Assembly (NCBI RefSeq): GCF_001592435.1
Contig: NZ_CP014750.1
Location: 1,488,001-1,552,000 of the forward strand
Reading direction: 5' to 3'
DNA length: 64,000 nucleotides
Source: Thermococcus peptonophilus
GTDB taxonomy: Archaea; Methanobacteriota_B; Thermococci; Thermococcales; Thermococcaceae
The notes under the pieces were generated by a model. The model was not told the origin of the DNA. It did not search any database and saw only the letters and a program-made list of their open reading frames with translations. How positions within the stretch are numbered: the stretch's first letter is position 1; the number at the start of each line of letters is the position of its first letter. Made by a program: the position numbers and the translations under genes. Positions 45,399-51,902 of the stretch are shown in pieces.

Positions 45399-45587
45399 TC
45401 AGACCTCCTCGAGCTTTTTCCTCACTTCTTCGGTGTTCTTCTTGGTCTCCTCAAGGGTGTTCCTGAGCTTCTCCAGCTCAAGCTTCATCTCGTTCAGCGT
45501 CTTGTTCATCTGGTAGAACACGAATATGAACACCACCAGGAGTATCAGGCCGAGGATTATGCTTATCCACCCACTTGGAGTTGACAC
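45399..45587 (-). CDS. single-helix membrane protein with coiled coil
   Basis: A 62-residue protein with one membrane segment (about 7-26), then a charged coiled coil ending RKKLEEV. The GTG at 45587 is chosen because GGGGAGGTGAG lies 4-10 bases upstream; ATG 45608 would lack this signal. It follows the ArsR-type regulator and may share its operon. Function unknown. Confidence 0.65.
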   Translation of the reverse strand: MSTPSGWISIILGLILLVVFIFVFYQMNKTLNEMKLELEKLRNTLEETKKNTEEVRKKLEEV

Positions 45588-45611
45588 GTGCTCACCTCCC
45601 CACGGCATGTT

Positions 45612-45911
45612 TCATTCCTCCAGGCTCTTTATCGTTTCGGTGTCTATAACCACTCTAAACTGCTTTGCGCGGTAGTACTTCTTGGCCCTCGGGTCGTCTG
45701 GCTCAAGGCGTAGCTCGCTCTCGACGAGGCCGGCCTTTTCGAGCTTCTTGAGGTGGAGATAGAGGAGCTGCCTTGAGATTCCCAGCTCCTTGGCCAGCTC
45801 GTAGACGTACCACTCCTTCTGGCAGAGGAGTTTAAGTATTCTAACCCTCACTGGATTGCCGAGGGCCTCTCCGAGGGCCACGAGTTCGTCAACGCTCCGT
45901 ACCATGTCCAT
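45612..45911 (-). CDS. ArsR-type winged-helix transcription regulator
   Basis: A 99-residue protein with a winged helix-turn-helix: GNPVRVRILKLLCQKEWYVY (helix 1-2) and LAKELGISRQLLYLHLKKLE (recognition helix near residue 50), then the wing with YYRAKQFRVV. It has one cysteine (residue 30) and no CVC metal site. It follows the DUF2202 operon on the same strand and is the best local candidate for binding the palindrome at 48381-48406. That link is inference. Confidence 0.85.
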   Translation of the reverse strand: MDMVRSVDELVALGEALGNPVRVRILKLLCQKEWYVYELAKELGISRQLLYLHLKKLEKAGLVESELRLEPDDPRAKKYYRAKQFRVVIDTETIKSLEE

Positions 45912-45982
45912 CACTTTTGGACTGCGTATGCAATCAACACCTTACAGAAAAGAAAAGGGAGAGAGTAGATAAAAGCTTTCCG

Positions 45983-46663
45983 TTAGTTGGGACCGACTAT
46001 CTCGGAATACTCCTCCTCGCTGAGTATCACCGGGCTGTACTTTTCCCCGTTCTTCTCAATGTTGTTCACAAAGGCGCGGAGGTGGTTCTCGCTTCCCTTC
46101 CTCAGGTTTTCAAAGACCACCCTTATGTCCTGGTTGTCAACCTTTTCGAGCCATTCGTTGAGGTCTTTTATGTCCAGCTCCTCTATGTAAGCCCCGACCT
46201 TCAGGGCCTCCAGCTTGCTGGTCTTCCCCCTCTCAACGAGCTCGTTGTAGAGACTTTCCATTTCAGGGCTCGCGAATTCTCCAATTCCCAGTCCCTCAAC
46301 CGGGTCGGTGAGGTTGTATTTTTCGATTAAGGACAGCACCATGTCCATGTGGGTCTCTTCACTCTTCTCTATGTTTCTAAACACCGTCAATCCCGTCTCG
46401 TTGTAGAGCGTTAGGTAAACGTCCCTCGCGAGCTTCTCCTCTTCGCGCATGTAGAGGATTGCCGCCATCTCATCCTGGCTGAGGTTCTCGGCGGGCAGTG
46501 TTGAGACGTCCACGTCTTCCCCCACTCCCTTGCCGTAGCCCTTGTCCTCCGGGGGCCCTCCACTGGCATTCTCATTTGGAGTGCTGCTGCTCGATATGCA
46601 CCCGCTCGCAACGACGAGGATAATCAAAAGGCCGACCAGTCCAAAGATCGCGTTCCTTTTCAT
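45983..46663 (-). CDS. DUF2202 ferritin-like lipoprotein
   Basis: A 226-residue protein with a lipoprotein signal (VVASGC, cysteine near residue 20) and a DUF2202 four-helix domain. Candidate metal ligands: EEKLARDVY near residue 74, EETHMDM near 100, and GSENHLRAF near 190. It is a close relative of the protein at 47490-48365. ATG 46663 has GAGGGG 7 bases upstream; 46669 is possible. Last gene before the regulator. A role in metal or oxidant handling at the cell surface is inference. Confidence 0.8.
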   Translation of the reverse strand: MKRNAIFGLVGLLIILVVASGCISSSSTPNENASGGPPEDKGYGKGVGEDVDVSTLPAENLSQDEMAAILYMREEEKLARDVYLTLYNETGLTVFRNIEKSEETHMDMVLSLIEKYNLTDPVEGLGIGEFASPEMESLYNELVERGKTSKLEALKVGAYIEELDIKDLNEWLEKVDNQDIRVVFENLRKGSENHLRAFVNNIEKNGEKYSPVILSEEEYSEIVGPN

Positions 46664-46665
46664 TT

Positions 46666-47034
46666 TCATCCCCTCATCACGGCGTAGATTATTCCTCCAC
46701 CAACGAAGAGCACGGAGAGGGCTATTAGGGCAGCTGTGCTCCTCCAGTTTACCTTCCGCTCCTTTCTGTTGGTGACGATGTTTCTCAGCATGCACAGCAT
46801 CGGGTTGAAGTTGACGAAGAGGTGGACTGCCACCAGCGCTATCATGGCGAAGCCAAAGTATATGTGGAGCCCTTCCCATGCCTCTTTGCCGAGGCCTAGG
46901 AAAGTCCAGAACTCCTCTCTCGCAATCCGCCCGTTTGGGGCGAGGTACAGGGCTATCCCCGAAAGGGCTTCGAAGATAAAATCAAAGAGCAGGAGCAGGT
47001 CGAGGGTTGGCTTAAACCATCTCGGGACTCTCAT
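46666..47034 (-). CDS. DUF4405-type membrane protein
   Basis: A 122-residue protein with three membrane segments and histidines in HIYFGF (near residue 57) and AVHLFVN (near residue 70), spaced as in small membrane b-type cytochromes. Haem binding is suggested but not shown. Its ATG overlaps the stop of the 46-residue microprotein, and its stop abuts the next gene, so it is inside a tight operon. Confidence 0.78.
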   Translation of the reverse strand: MRVPRWFKPTLDLLLLFDFIFEALSGIALYLAPNGRIAREEFWTFLGLGKEAWEGLHIYFGFAMIALVAVHLFVNFNPMLCMLRNIVTNRKERKVNWRSTAALIALSVLFVGGGIIYAVMRG

Positions 47035-47171
47035 TCTTCATTACACTCCTCTATTTCTTCTTCCCTGAAAGAGCCTCTCGCGATAAGGTATCCGACCACC
47101 ATCACCGCGGCGATCACTATAAGGCCAACCACGAGGCCAATCTCATTTCTACCAGCGTCAATAGGCCCCAT
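47031..47171 (-). CDS. 46-residue single-helix membrane microprotein
   Basis: Reads MGPIDAGRNEIGLVVGLIVI and on: one membrane helix (about 10-30), then an acidic tail EEEIEECNEE with one cysteine. GGAGGG lies 8 bases upstream, the stop overlaps the DUF4405 start (ATGA), and its start overlaps the end of the 39-residue frame. Tight overlaps on both sides argue it is real. Confidence 0.6.
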   Translation of the reverse strand: MGPIDAGRNEIGLVVGLIVIAAVMVVGYLIARGSFREEEIEECNEE

Positions 47172-47277
47172 CTCTTTTGCCCTCCTCTCTGTGGATAGCC
47201 GGTGAGGGTTGGGGGCTCTGGGTTCCCTTGATGAGCTTTAATATGAAGTTCAGGATTGTCGTTATGGACTTACTCAT
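47158..47277 (-). CDS. 39-residue microprotein
   Basis: Reads MSKSITTILNFILKLIKGTQ and on: an amphipathic helix, then a proline- and charge-rich tail. GGAGGTAAG lies 3-11 bases before the ATG. It overlaps the next gene by 14 bases. Function unknown; support is the ribosome binding site and operon position. Confidence 0.5.
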   Translation of the reverse strand: MSKSITTILNFILKLIKGTQSPQPSPAIHREEGKRDGAY

Positions 47278-47281
47278 TGTC

Positions 47282-47455
47282 TTACCTCCTCAGCAGGGCA
47301 TAGATTATTGCGCCGAACAGGAGCAGGGGCAGTAGGAGTAGTGCAAATCTCGCCATCAGGAAGAGAATTCCGAATATCCCTAAGCCCCACCAGCCCCAGC
47401 CGAACCCTCTTCTCCCGTGCATCGGGCCAATCATTGGACCGAACCCGCGTGGCAC
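47282..47455 (-). CDS. 57-residue Gly/Trp-rich membrane microprotein
   Basis: Starts at a GTG preceded by GGAGGTGAG and reads VPRGFGPMIGPMHGRRGFGW, then WWGLGIFG and a long hydrophobic stretch (one long or two short membrane helices) ending YALLRR. It follows the first DUF2202 gene by 34 bases. Function unknown; probably a small membrane partner of the operon's products. Confidence 0.6.
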   Translation of the reverse strand: MPRGFGPMIGPMHGRRGFGWGWWGLGIFGILFLMARFALLLLPLLLFGAIIYALLRR

Positions 47456-47489
47456 TTCTCTCACCTCCAAAAGGGAATAAAGAGAGGCT

Positions 47490-48365
47490 TCAGGCTCCAT
47501 CAGCCTGCATGGGGCAGTCCCCTCTGCCGTAGCCCCTCATGGGCTTGTTCCCTTCACCGTTGCCGCCTTTTCCATGTTCGTGGGTGCCTTTCTCGTGTCC
47601 GTTGCCCTTCATCCTTCCGTCCATTTTTCCTCTCTGTCCCTTTGTCATCCTGTCACTGTTCTTCATGTGGTCGTGATTTCCTCCTGCCATCATCTTCCCG
47701 TGTCCGCTGTGGCTAGCCTCTCCAGCCAGTATTTCGTCAACCTGCTCCTGTGGAAGCACCTGGGCGGTGTACTCAACACCCTGTGCTTCAAGGTTCCTCA
47801 CGAAGGCCCTAAGGTGGTTCTCGCTTCCGGCCATAAGGTTGCTGTAAACCCTTACTATGTCCTCGTTGTCTGTCTTGGCGATCCACTCCTCAAGGTCCTT
47901 GATGTCGGTTTCCTCTATGAGCGCCCCAACTTTGAGTGCATCAATAGTGCTCTGGCTTCCCTGCTCGACCAGCTGGTCGTAGAGAGCCTGGAGCTCAGGG
48001 TTCTCAAAGACGCCAATCTGGTCGAGCGTGCTCGGTGCGGTCAGGTTGTACTTCTCGATCAGCGACAGCATGGCATCCATGTGTCTCTGCTCGCTCTGGG
48101 CTATCCTCTCGAAGACTGTGAGACCTGTTTCGTTGTGGAGCGTTAGGTAGACATCCCTCGCAAGCTTCTCCTCCTCGACCACGTAGATCAACCCACTGGC
48201 CTCTTCGTCGCTTAGCGGTGCGTAGTAATCGGCATAACTACTCTGGTAGAGCTGCTCTGCTTCCGGGTTCGGACCAGGTGTGCCTCTGTAGGCCGCTACT
48301 CCCCCCAGCACCAGCCCGAACAGGGCCAGCACCAGGAAACCAATTCCCAATATTTTCTTTCTCAT
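47490..48365 (-). CDS. DUF2202 ferritin-like secreted protein with Met/His-rich tail
   Basis: A 291-residue protein: signal or anchor helix (about 5-26), a DUF2202 helical domain (about 45-210) with EEKLARDVY, SEQRHMDAM and GSENHLRAF, then a low-complexity tail rich in His, Met, Gly and Lys (SHSGHGKMMAGGNHDHMKN) of the kind that binds copper or other metals. First gene of the operon. Outside metal sequestration is inference. GGAGAG precedes the ATG. Confidence 0.82.
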   Translation of the reverse strand: MRKKILGIGFLVLALFGLVLGGVAAYRGTPGPNPEAEQLYQSSYADYYAPLSDEEASGLIYVVEEEKLARDVYLTLHNETGLTVFERIAQSEQRHMDAMLSLIEKYNLTAPSTLDQIGVFENPELQALYDQLVEQGSQSTIDALKVGALIEETDIKDLEEWIAKTDNEDIVRVYSNLMAGSENHLRAFVRNLEAQGVEYTAQVLPQEQVDEILAGEASHSGHGKMMAGGNHDHMKNSDRMTKGQRGKMDGRMKGNGHEKGTHEHGKGGNGEGNKPMRGYGRGDCPMQADGA

Positions 48366-48380
48366 GTTGGTTCATCTCTC

Positions 48381-48406
48381 CATATGTAACTTTAATATTA
48401 CATATG
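48381..48406. promoter_or_regulatory. perfect palindromic operator at the DUF2202 operon
   Basis: CATATGTAA - 8 bases - TTACATATG is a perfect 9-bp inverted repeat. The promoter BRE/TATA CGAAAGCTTTATAAAC (minus strand, 48411-48430) predicts a transcript start near 48396-48400, inside the palindrome. That position suits a repressor. Confidence 0.75.
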
Positions 48407-48410
48407 TCTT

Positions 48411-48430
48411 GAAAGTTTATAAAGCTTTCG
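48411..48430 (-). promoter_or_regulatory. promoter of the DUF2202 operon
   Basis: On the minus strand CGAAAGCTTTATAAACTTTC is an excellent BRE/TATA pair about 50 bases before the start codon at 48365. Confidence 0.7.
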
Positions 48431-48528
48431 GTTGGGGCCACGAGAACGAAACAGGTATATTTTGAGTACTAGTCTCAATGAGCGTTACAGGAAAATTGAA
48501 GAAGAATGACAGAACTCATAATGGGAAA

Positions 48529-49720
48529 TCAGTGCCTCTCGATTATCGCCCTCATCCAGCTCCCCCTAAGGAACCAGGCGAGCGCTATGACTGCTCCAAG
48601 GACGTTGCTGAGGCCCATTCCAAGCCACATTCCGGCGGTGTCCCTCATAAGAACCCCAAGGCTGTAGCTGAGGGGGAGCCTTATGCCCCAGAGGCGGATC
48701 ATCCCAATTACCATGCTCTTCTTGGTGTGTCCCGCGCTGTTGAAGGTGTTGTTTACAGCGGAGAATATCCCGAAGAAGGGGAGCGAAGCTGAGAAGTAGA
48801 GAACTACCTTCCTGCTCTCAGCTATTATGGCTGGGTCGTTGATGAAGAACCGGAATATCGGGACCCGAAAGACTGCAAAGAGTGTTGTCCCAACGCTCAG
48901 GATTGTGAAGTTTATGAGCATAGTCTTCTCGGCTATCTTCTTAGCCCTATCATAGAGGCCCGCTCCAATGCTCTGGCCGACCATAGTTCCCATCGCCATG
49001 CTTATGCCATCGGAGAAGGCGAACATGAAGTTGGTGAGCCTGTTGGTTATGCTGTACGTCGCGAAGGCCACATCCTCATAGTGCGGAAGCCCATGTGCTT
49101 CTCCGTAGAGCCTTCCAACGGTGAAGATTACCCTTGTGAGGATGACGAAGCCGAGGGCTGTGGTTGATGAGCCGACGCTTGAAGGAAGCCCCACGCGGAA
49201 TATTCTCGAGTAGAATTTGAGGTCGGGCTTGAGGGTTTCAGGTGTGAGGTGAATTCCCACTCTGCCCGTGAACAGGAGATAACCACCTATTATCGAGCCA
49301 GTTGTGTTTGACAGCATCGTCGCAACGGCCGCACCAACGACGCCAAGCTGTGGAAACGGCCCCCACCCGAAGATGAAGAAGGGATCAAGGACGAGGTTGA
49401 GGAGGACCGTACCGATGTTTATCTTAACCGGCGTCCTCGTGTCGCCAACCGCCCTCAGGAGGAAGTTGAAGGCGAAGAGCGTGAAGGAAAAGGGTATGCC
49501 CGCAAAGATGACCCTCGTGTATCTGAGGGCGTAGGGAAATATCGTGTTGCTTACGCCCATCAAACGGAGCAGATAGGGGGCGAGAATAACACCGAGGATT
49601 CCAACGGCCGTCGCGAAGAGGAGCATGAGGGAGTAGAGTGCTCCAGCGTAGCGGTTGGCCTTGTCGTAGTCCTTCGCCCCAACGTACTGGCTCACGAAGG
49701 CGAAGCCCGCTGTTGCAAAC
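48529..49720 (-). pseudogene. C-terminal part of a MATE transporter split by an IS607-family element
   Basis: 396 codons, from FATAGFAFVSQYVGAKDY to the stop, homologous along its length to the MATE protein at 43630-45051. The frame ends abruptly at the element boundary near 49720. Joined to the 74-codon N-terminal piece at 51572-51793 it gives 470 residues, close to the paralogue's 473, with no residues lost. Apart from the insertion, the frame is intact. Confidence 0.9.
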
Positions 49721-49726
49721 CGTTCT

Positions 49727-49774
49727 GGTCAGCCGTAATTTGCGTAAAGCTCGTAAGCATCGCTACGGCTGACC
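49727..49774 (-). ncRNA. terminal hairpin of the element, likely 3' part of an omega-like guide RNA
   Basis: GGTCAGCCGTA (49727-49737) and TACGGCTGACC (49764-49774) form a perfect 11-bp stem over the last codons and stop of tnpB. In other TnpB systems the RNA from the 3' end of tnpB plus flanking DNA is the guide RNA; a guide here would read into the MATE sequence beyond 49721. The RNA itself is inferred. Confidence 0.5.
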
Positions 49775-50910
49775 TTCCCCACTCCCGTCTTCATCGTGGG
49801 GCTTTCGGGGGGAACGGAGACTCCCCACATCTTCAGGGCTTTTAACCGAATATTCCAAGAGCCGACAACGTCCCTATCGGCCTCAAAACCACACTTGGGG
49901 CACTTCAAAACCCTGTGCCCATTCGGGCTTAGTTTCTCCCCACATACCGGACACAGGGAGGACGTGAAAGCAGGATTAACGAAAACAACTTTTATTCCCT
50001 TCAATTTAGCCTTGTATTCGATTATGCTCTGGAGTTTCCTAAAACTCCACCGGTGAAGCCTACCATTCACTTCAGCAGAATACCTAATCGAATCCCTGAT
50101 TTCAGTTAAATCCTCCAGAGCGATACCACCGTATTTCTCGGCCAACTCAACGATTTTATTGGCCAATTTGTGATACAAATCGTCCCGCCTGTTCCTCTCC
50201 CTTTGCCCATACTTTTCGAGAAGTTCTTTCCTCTTCTTTCCAGCCCTAAGCTTTTTCTGAATTTTCCTCCGCTTTACGAAGTAGCCAGTCCTAATCTCCT
50301 TCTCGTGGGTGATTATCTGAACGAATTCACCGTTTGGAAGGCTGAGCGTAACGTTGTTCTCGTTCAAGTCCACGCCGACGAAGGCTTCAGGCTCTCTCAC
50401 TTCAACCTCTCTGGAGAAGACCACGTTGATGAAAACGCCTTTTGGAGTCCTCACTAACCACGCTTGACCGATTTTCCAGTCCTTAAACTTCTCGTGATAC
50501 TTTGCGGAGCAAAACTCCAGCTCAATCCTCCCTTTCGGGGTGGAGAGTTTTATTATTCCAGCGTCAAGGTCGAGCTTGAAAAGGTGGTCGTCGAGCATTA
50601 TGGCCTCCTTCTTGAAAACGGGCTTTCCCTTTGCTTTCCCCTTCTTTTTCCTCTTCCGATAACTCCTGTAAATCATTGTAGCCATTTGAGTGGCCGTGTA
50701 GTGGTAATGACTTGGCAGTTCTGGATACTCCTTGCGGAGGCTTTTGTATGTTTCCTTTTTGAGCCTGTAAAAGCTCGTAATGTGGTTCTCGAAAGCATAG
50801 CTGATGAGGTAGTTCACAATCTCTCGATAAGTAGAGAAGAGGTCGTTTAGCCCCTCTGGCGGGTTTTTGAGCTTGAATTTTGCGGTGAGTTTAATCGTCT
50901 CTGAGGGCAT
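49729..50910 (-). CDS. tnpB: TnpB RNA-guided nuclease of the IS607-family element
   Basis: A 393-residue protein with a RuvC-like nuclease: VGVDLNENN near residue 180 (Asp), ALEDLTEIRDSIRY near 265 (Glu), and ADRDVVGSWN near 350 (Asp). The zinc finger CPVCGEKLSPNG...CPKCG lies just before the last motif. All catalytic residues are present. TnpB proteins cut DNA at sites matching the element's guide RNA, helping the element persist (family knowledge). Its start lies inside the tnpA end, so the two are coupled. Confidence 0.92.
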   Translation of the reverse strand: MPSETIKLTAKFKLKNPPEGLNDLFSTYREIVNYLISYAFENHITSFYRLKKETYKSLRKEYPELPSHYHYTATQMATMIYRSYRKRKKKGKAKGKPVFKKEAIMLDDHLFKLDLDAGIIKLSTPKGRIELEFCSAKYHEKFKDWKIGQAWLVRTPKGVFINVVFSREVEVREPEAFVGVDLNENNVTLSLPNGEFVQIITHEKEIRTGYFVKRRKIQKKLRAGKKRKELLEKYGQRERNRRDDLYHKLANKIVELAEKYGGIALEDLTEIRDSIRYSAEVNGRLHRWSFRKLQSIIEYKAKLKGIKVVFVNPAFTSSLCPVCGEKLSPNGHRVLKCPKCGFEADRDVVGSWNIRLKALKMWGVSVPPESPTMKTGVGKVSRSDAYELYANYG

Positions 50911-51499
50911 TCTTTACCGCCTCAACGAGGCGTTTTTTCTTGTGAGAACGCATACCATAAAGCTTTCCAGCAAAGGAAGTTACAATAGCTAAAAGGTCTT
51001 CAACCAGTTCTTTCTCTGGTGTTTTTTCCTCGTCATCAAAGATTACCTCAATCTCGACACCGTGAGAGTTGAAGTATTGTTCGAGGTATCTGAAGCCAAA
51101 GCGGGTGAGCCTGTCCCTGTAAGTTATCACGACTTTGGTTACCTCTCCGCTCTCGACAAGTTTGAAGAGCTGTTTTAGGCCTTTCCTGTTCTCGTTCAAG
51201 CCTGATGATACGTCGGTGAGAATTTTGGCTACTTGGTAGCCTTTTGCGGAGCAGTAGTTTTTGAGGTATTCGACCTGTCTTTCGAGGTCTTCTTTCTGGT
51301 CTCTGCTTGAGACTCTGGCGTAAATGACGACTTTATCGGAGATTTTACCCTCAAGAAGTCTTTTGATTTCGCTTTCTGGAATGCGGTATTCTCTGCCTAT
51401 TTTGTAGGCTTTTATCTCGCCTGTTTTGATTTTTCTGAGGAGTGTTGGTTTGCTGATGCCCAAGAGTTCTGAGGCTTTCCCTGTCCGATAAAGCCTCAT
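50891..51499 (-). CDS. tnpA: IS607-type serine recombinase (transposase TnpA)
   Basis: A 202-residue protein with an N-terminal MerR-like helix-turn-helix (YRTGKASELLGISKPTLLRK) and a serine recombinase domain: IYARVSSRDQKEDLERQ near residue 63, with the catalytic serine, and TYRDRLTRFGF near residue 130, with the active-site arginines. It moves the element through a circular intermediate without target duplication. ATG 51499 follows GGTGGAG; ATG 51514 is an alternative. Confidence 0.92.
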   Translation of the reverse strand: MRLYRTGKASELLGISKPTLLRKIKTGEIKAYKIGREYRIPESEIKRLLEGKISDKVVIYARVSSRDQKEDLERQVEYLKNYCSAKGYQVAKILTDVSSGLNENRKGLKQLFKLVESGEVTKVVITYRDRLTRFGFRYLEQYFNSHGVEIEVIFDDEEKTPEKELVEDLLAIVTSFAGKLYGMRSHKKKRLVEAVKNALRDD

Positions 51500-51571
51500 A
51501 GTGGACTCCACCAAAACAAATAATGACTCAAAAATATTTAAACTTTACGCTCTTAACTATTTATGAAACAG

Positions 51572-51793
51572 CCCCATCCCGATGCTCATGAAGAACCACA
51601 CGAGGGGCCACGCCGTTCCGGGGGCGGAGAGCTCAAGCCTTCCGAGCTTTCCAAGCCAGAATGTATCGGTGAGGTTGTAAAGCACCTGAACGAGCTGGTT
51701 GATGATTAGAGGGTAGGCTAGTAGGATTAGCGTTTTAACTATCGGCCCGTTGAGTATCTGCTCCCTCATCTTCTCTACTTTCTCGCTCCGCAT
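51572..51793 (-). pseudogene. N-terminal part of the split MATE transporter
   Basis: 74 codons from MRSEKVEKMREQILNGPIVK to IGMG, after which the frame runs into the element (LFHK, stop). The promoter CCTTTTATACC (minus strand, about 51816-51826) predicts a nearly leaderless mRNA, so this piece is probably still transcribed, reading into the element. Confidence 0.88.
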
Positions 51794-51902
51794 GATCGCT
51801 CAGATGAAAATCTAAACGTTGGTATAAAAGGCTTATCGTGGATAAAAGAGCCAGGTTTGCAGTTCAAATCTGAGAAAAACGAATAGAAAAGGAGAGAGGA
51901 CT

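Larger units (their letters stand above)
49722..51573 (-). mobile_element. IS607-family insertion sequence (tnpA serine recombinase + tnpB)
   Basis: About 1.85 kb between CC (49720-49721) and CC (51572-51575 run); on the minus strand the target is GG within ATGGGGTTTGC. No target duplication beyond this GG core, as expected for IS607. Contents in order: tnpA (51499-50891), then tnpB (50910-49729), overlapping by 20 bases. An 11-bp perfect inverted repeat ends the tnpB side. Both genes are open and carry their catalytic residues, so the element looks recent and possibly active. Confidence 0.9.

Noticed and set aside
46670-46879. N-terminal extension of the second DUF2202 protein
   Set aside because: The translation is a shadow of the upstream DUF4405 gene; the lipoprotein signal begins at 46663.
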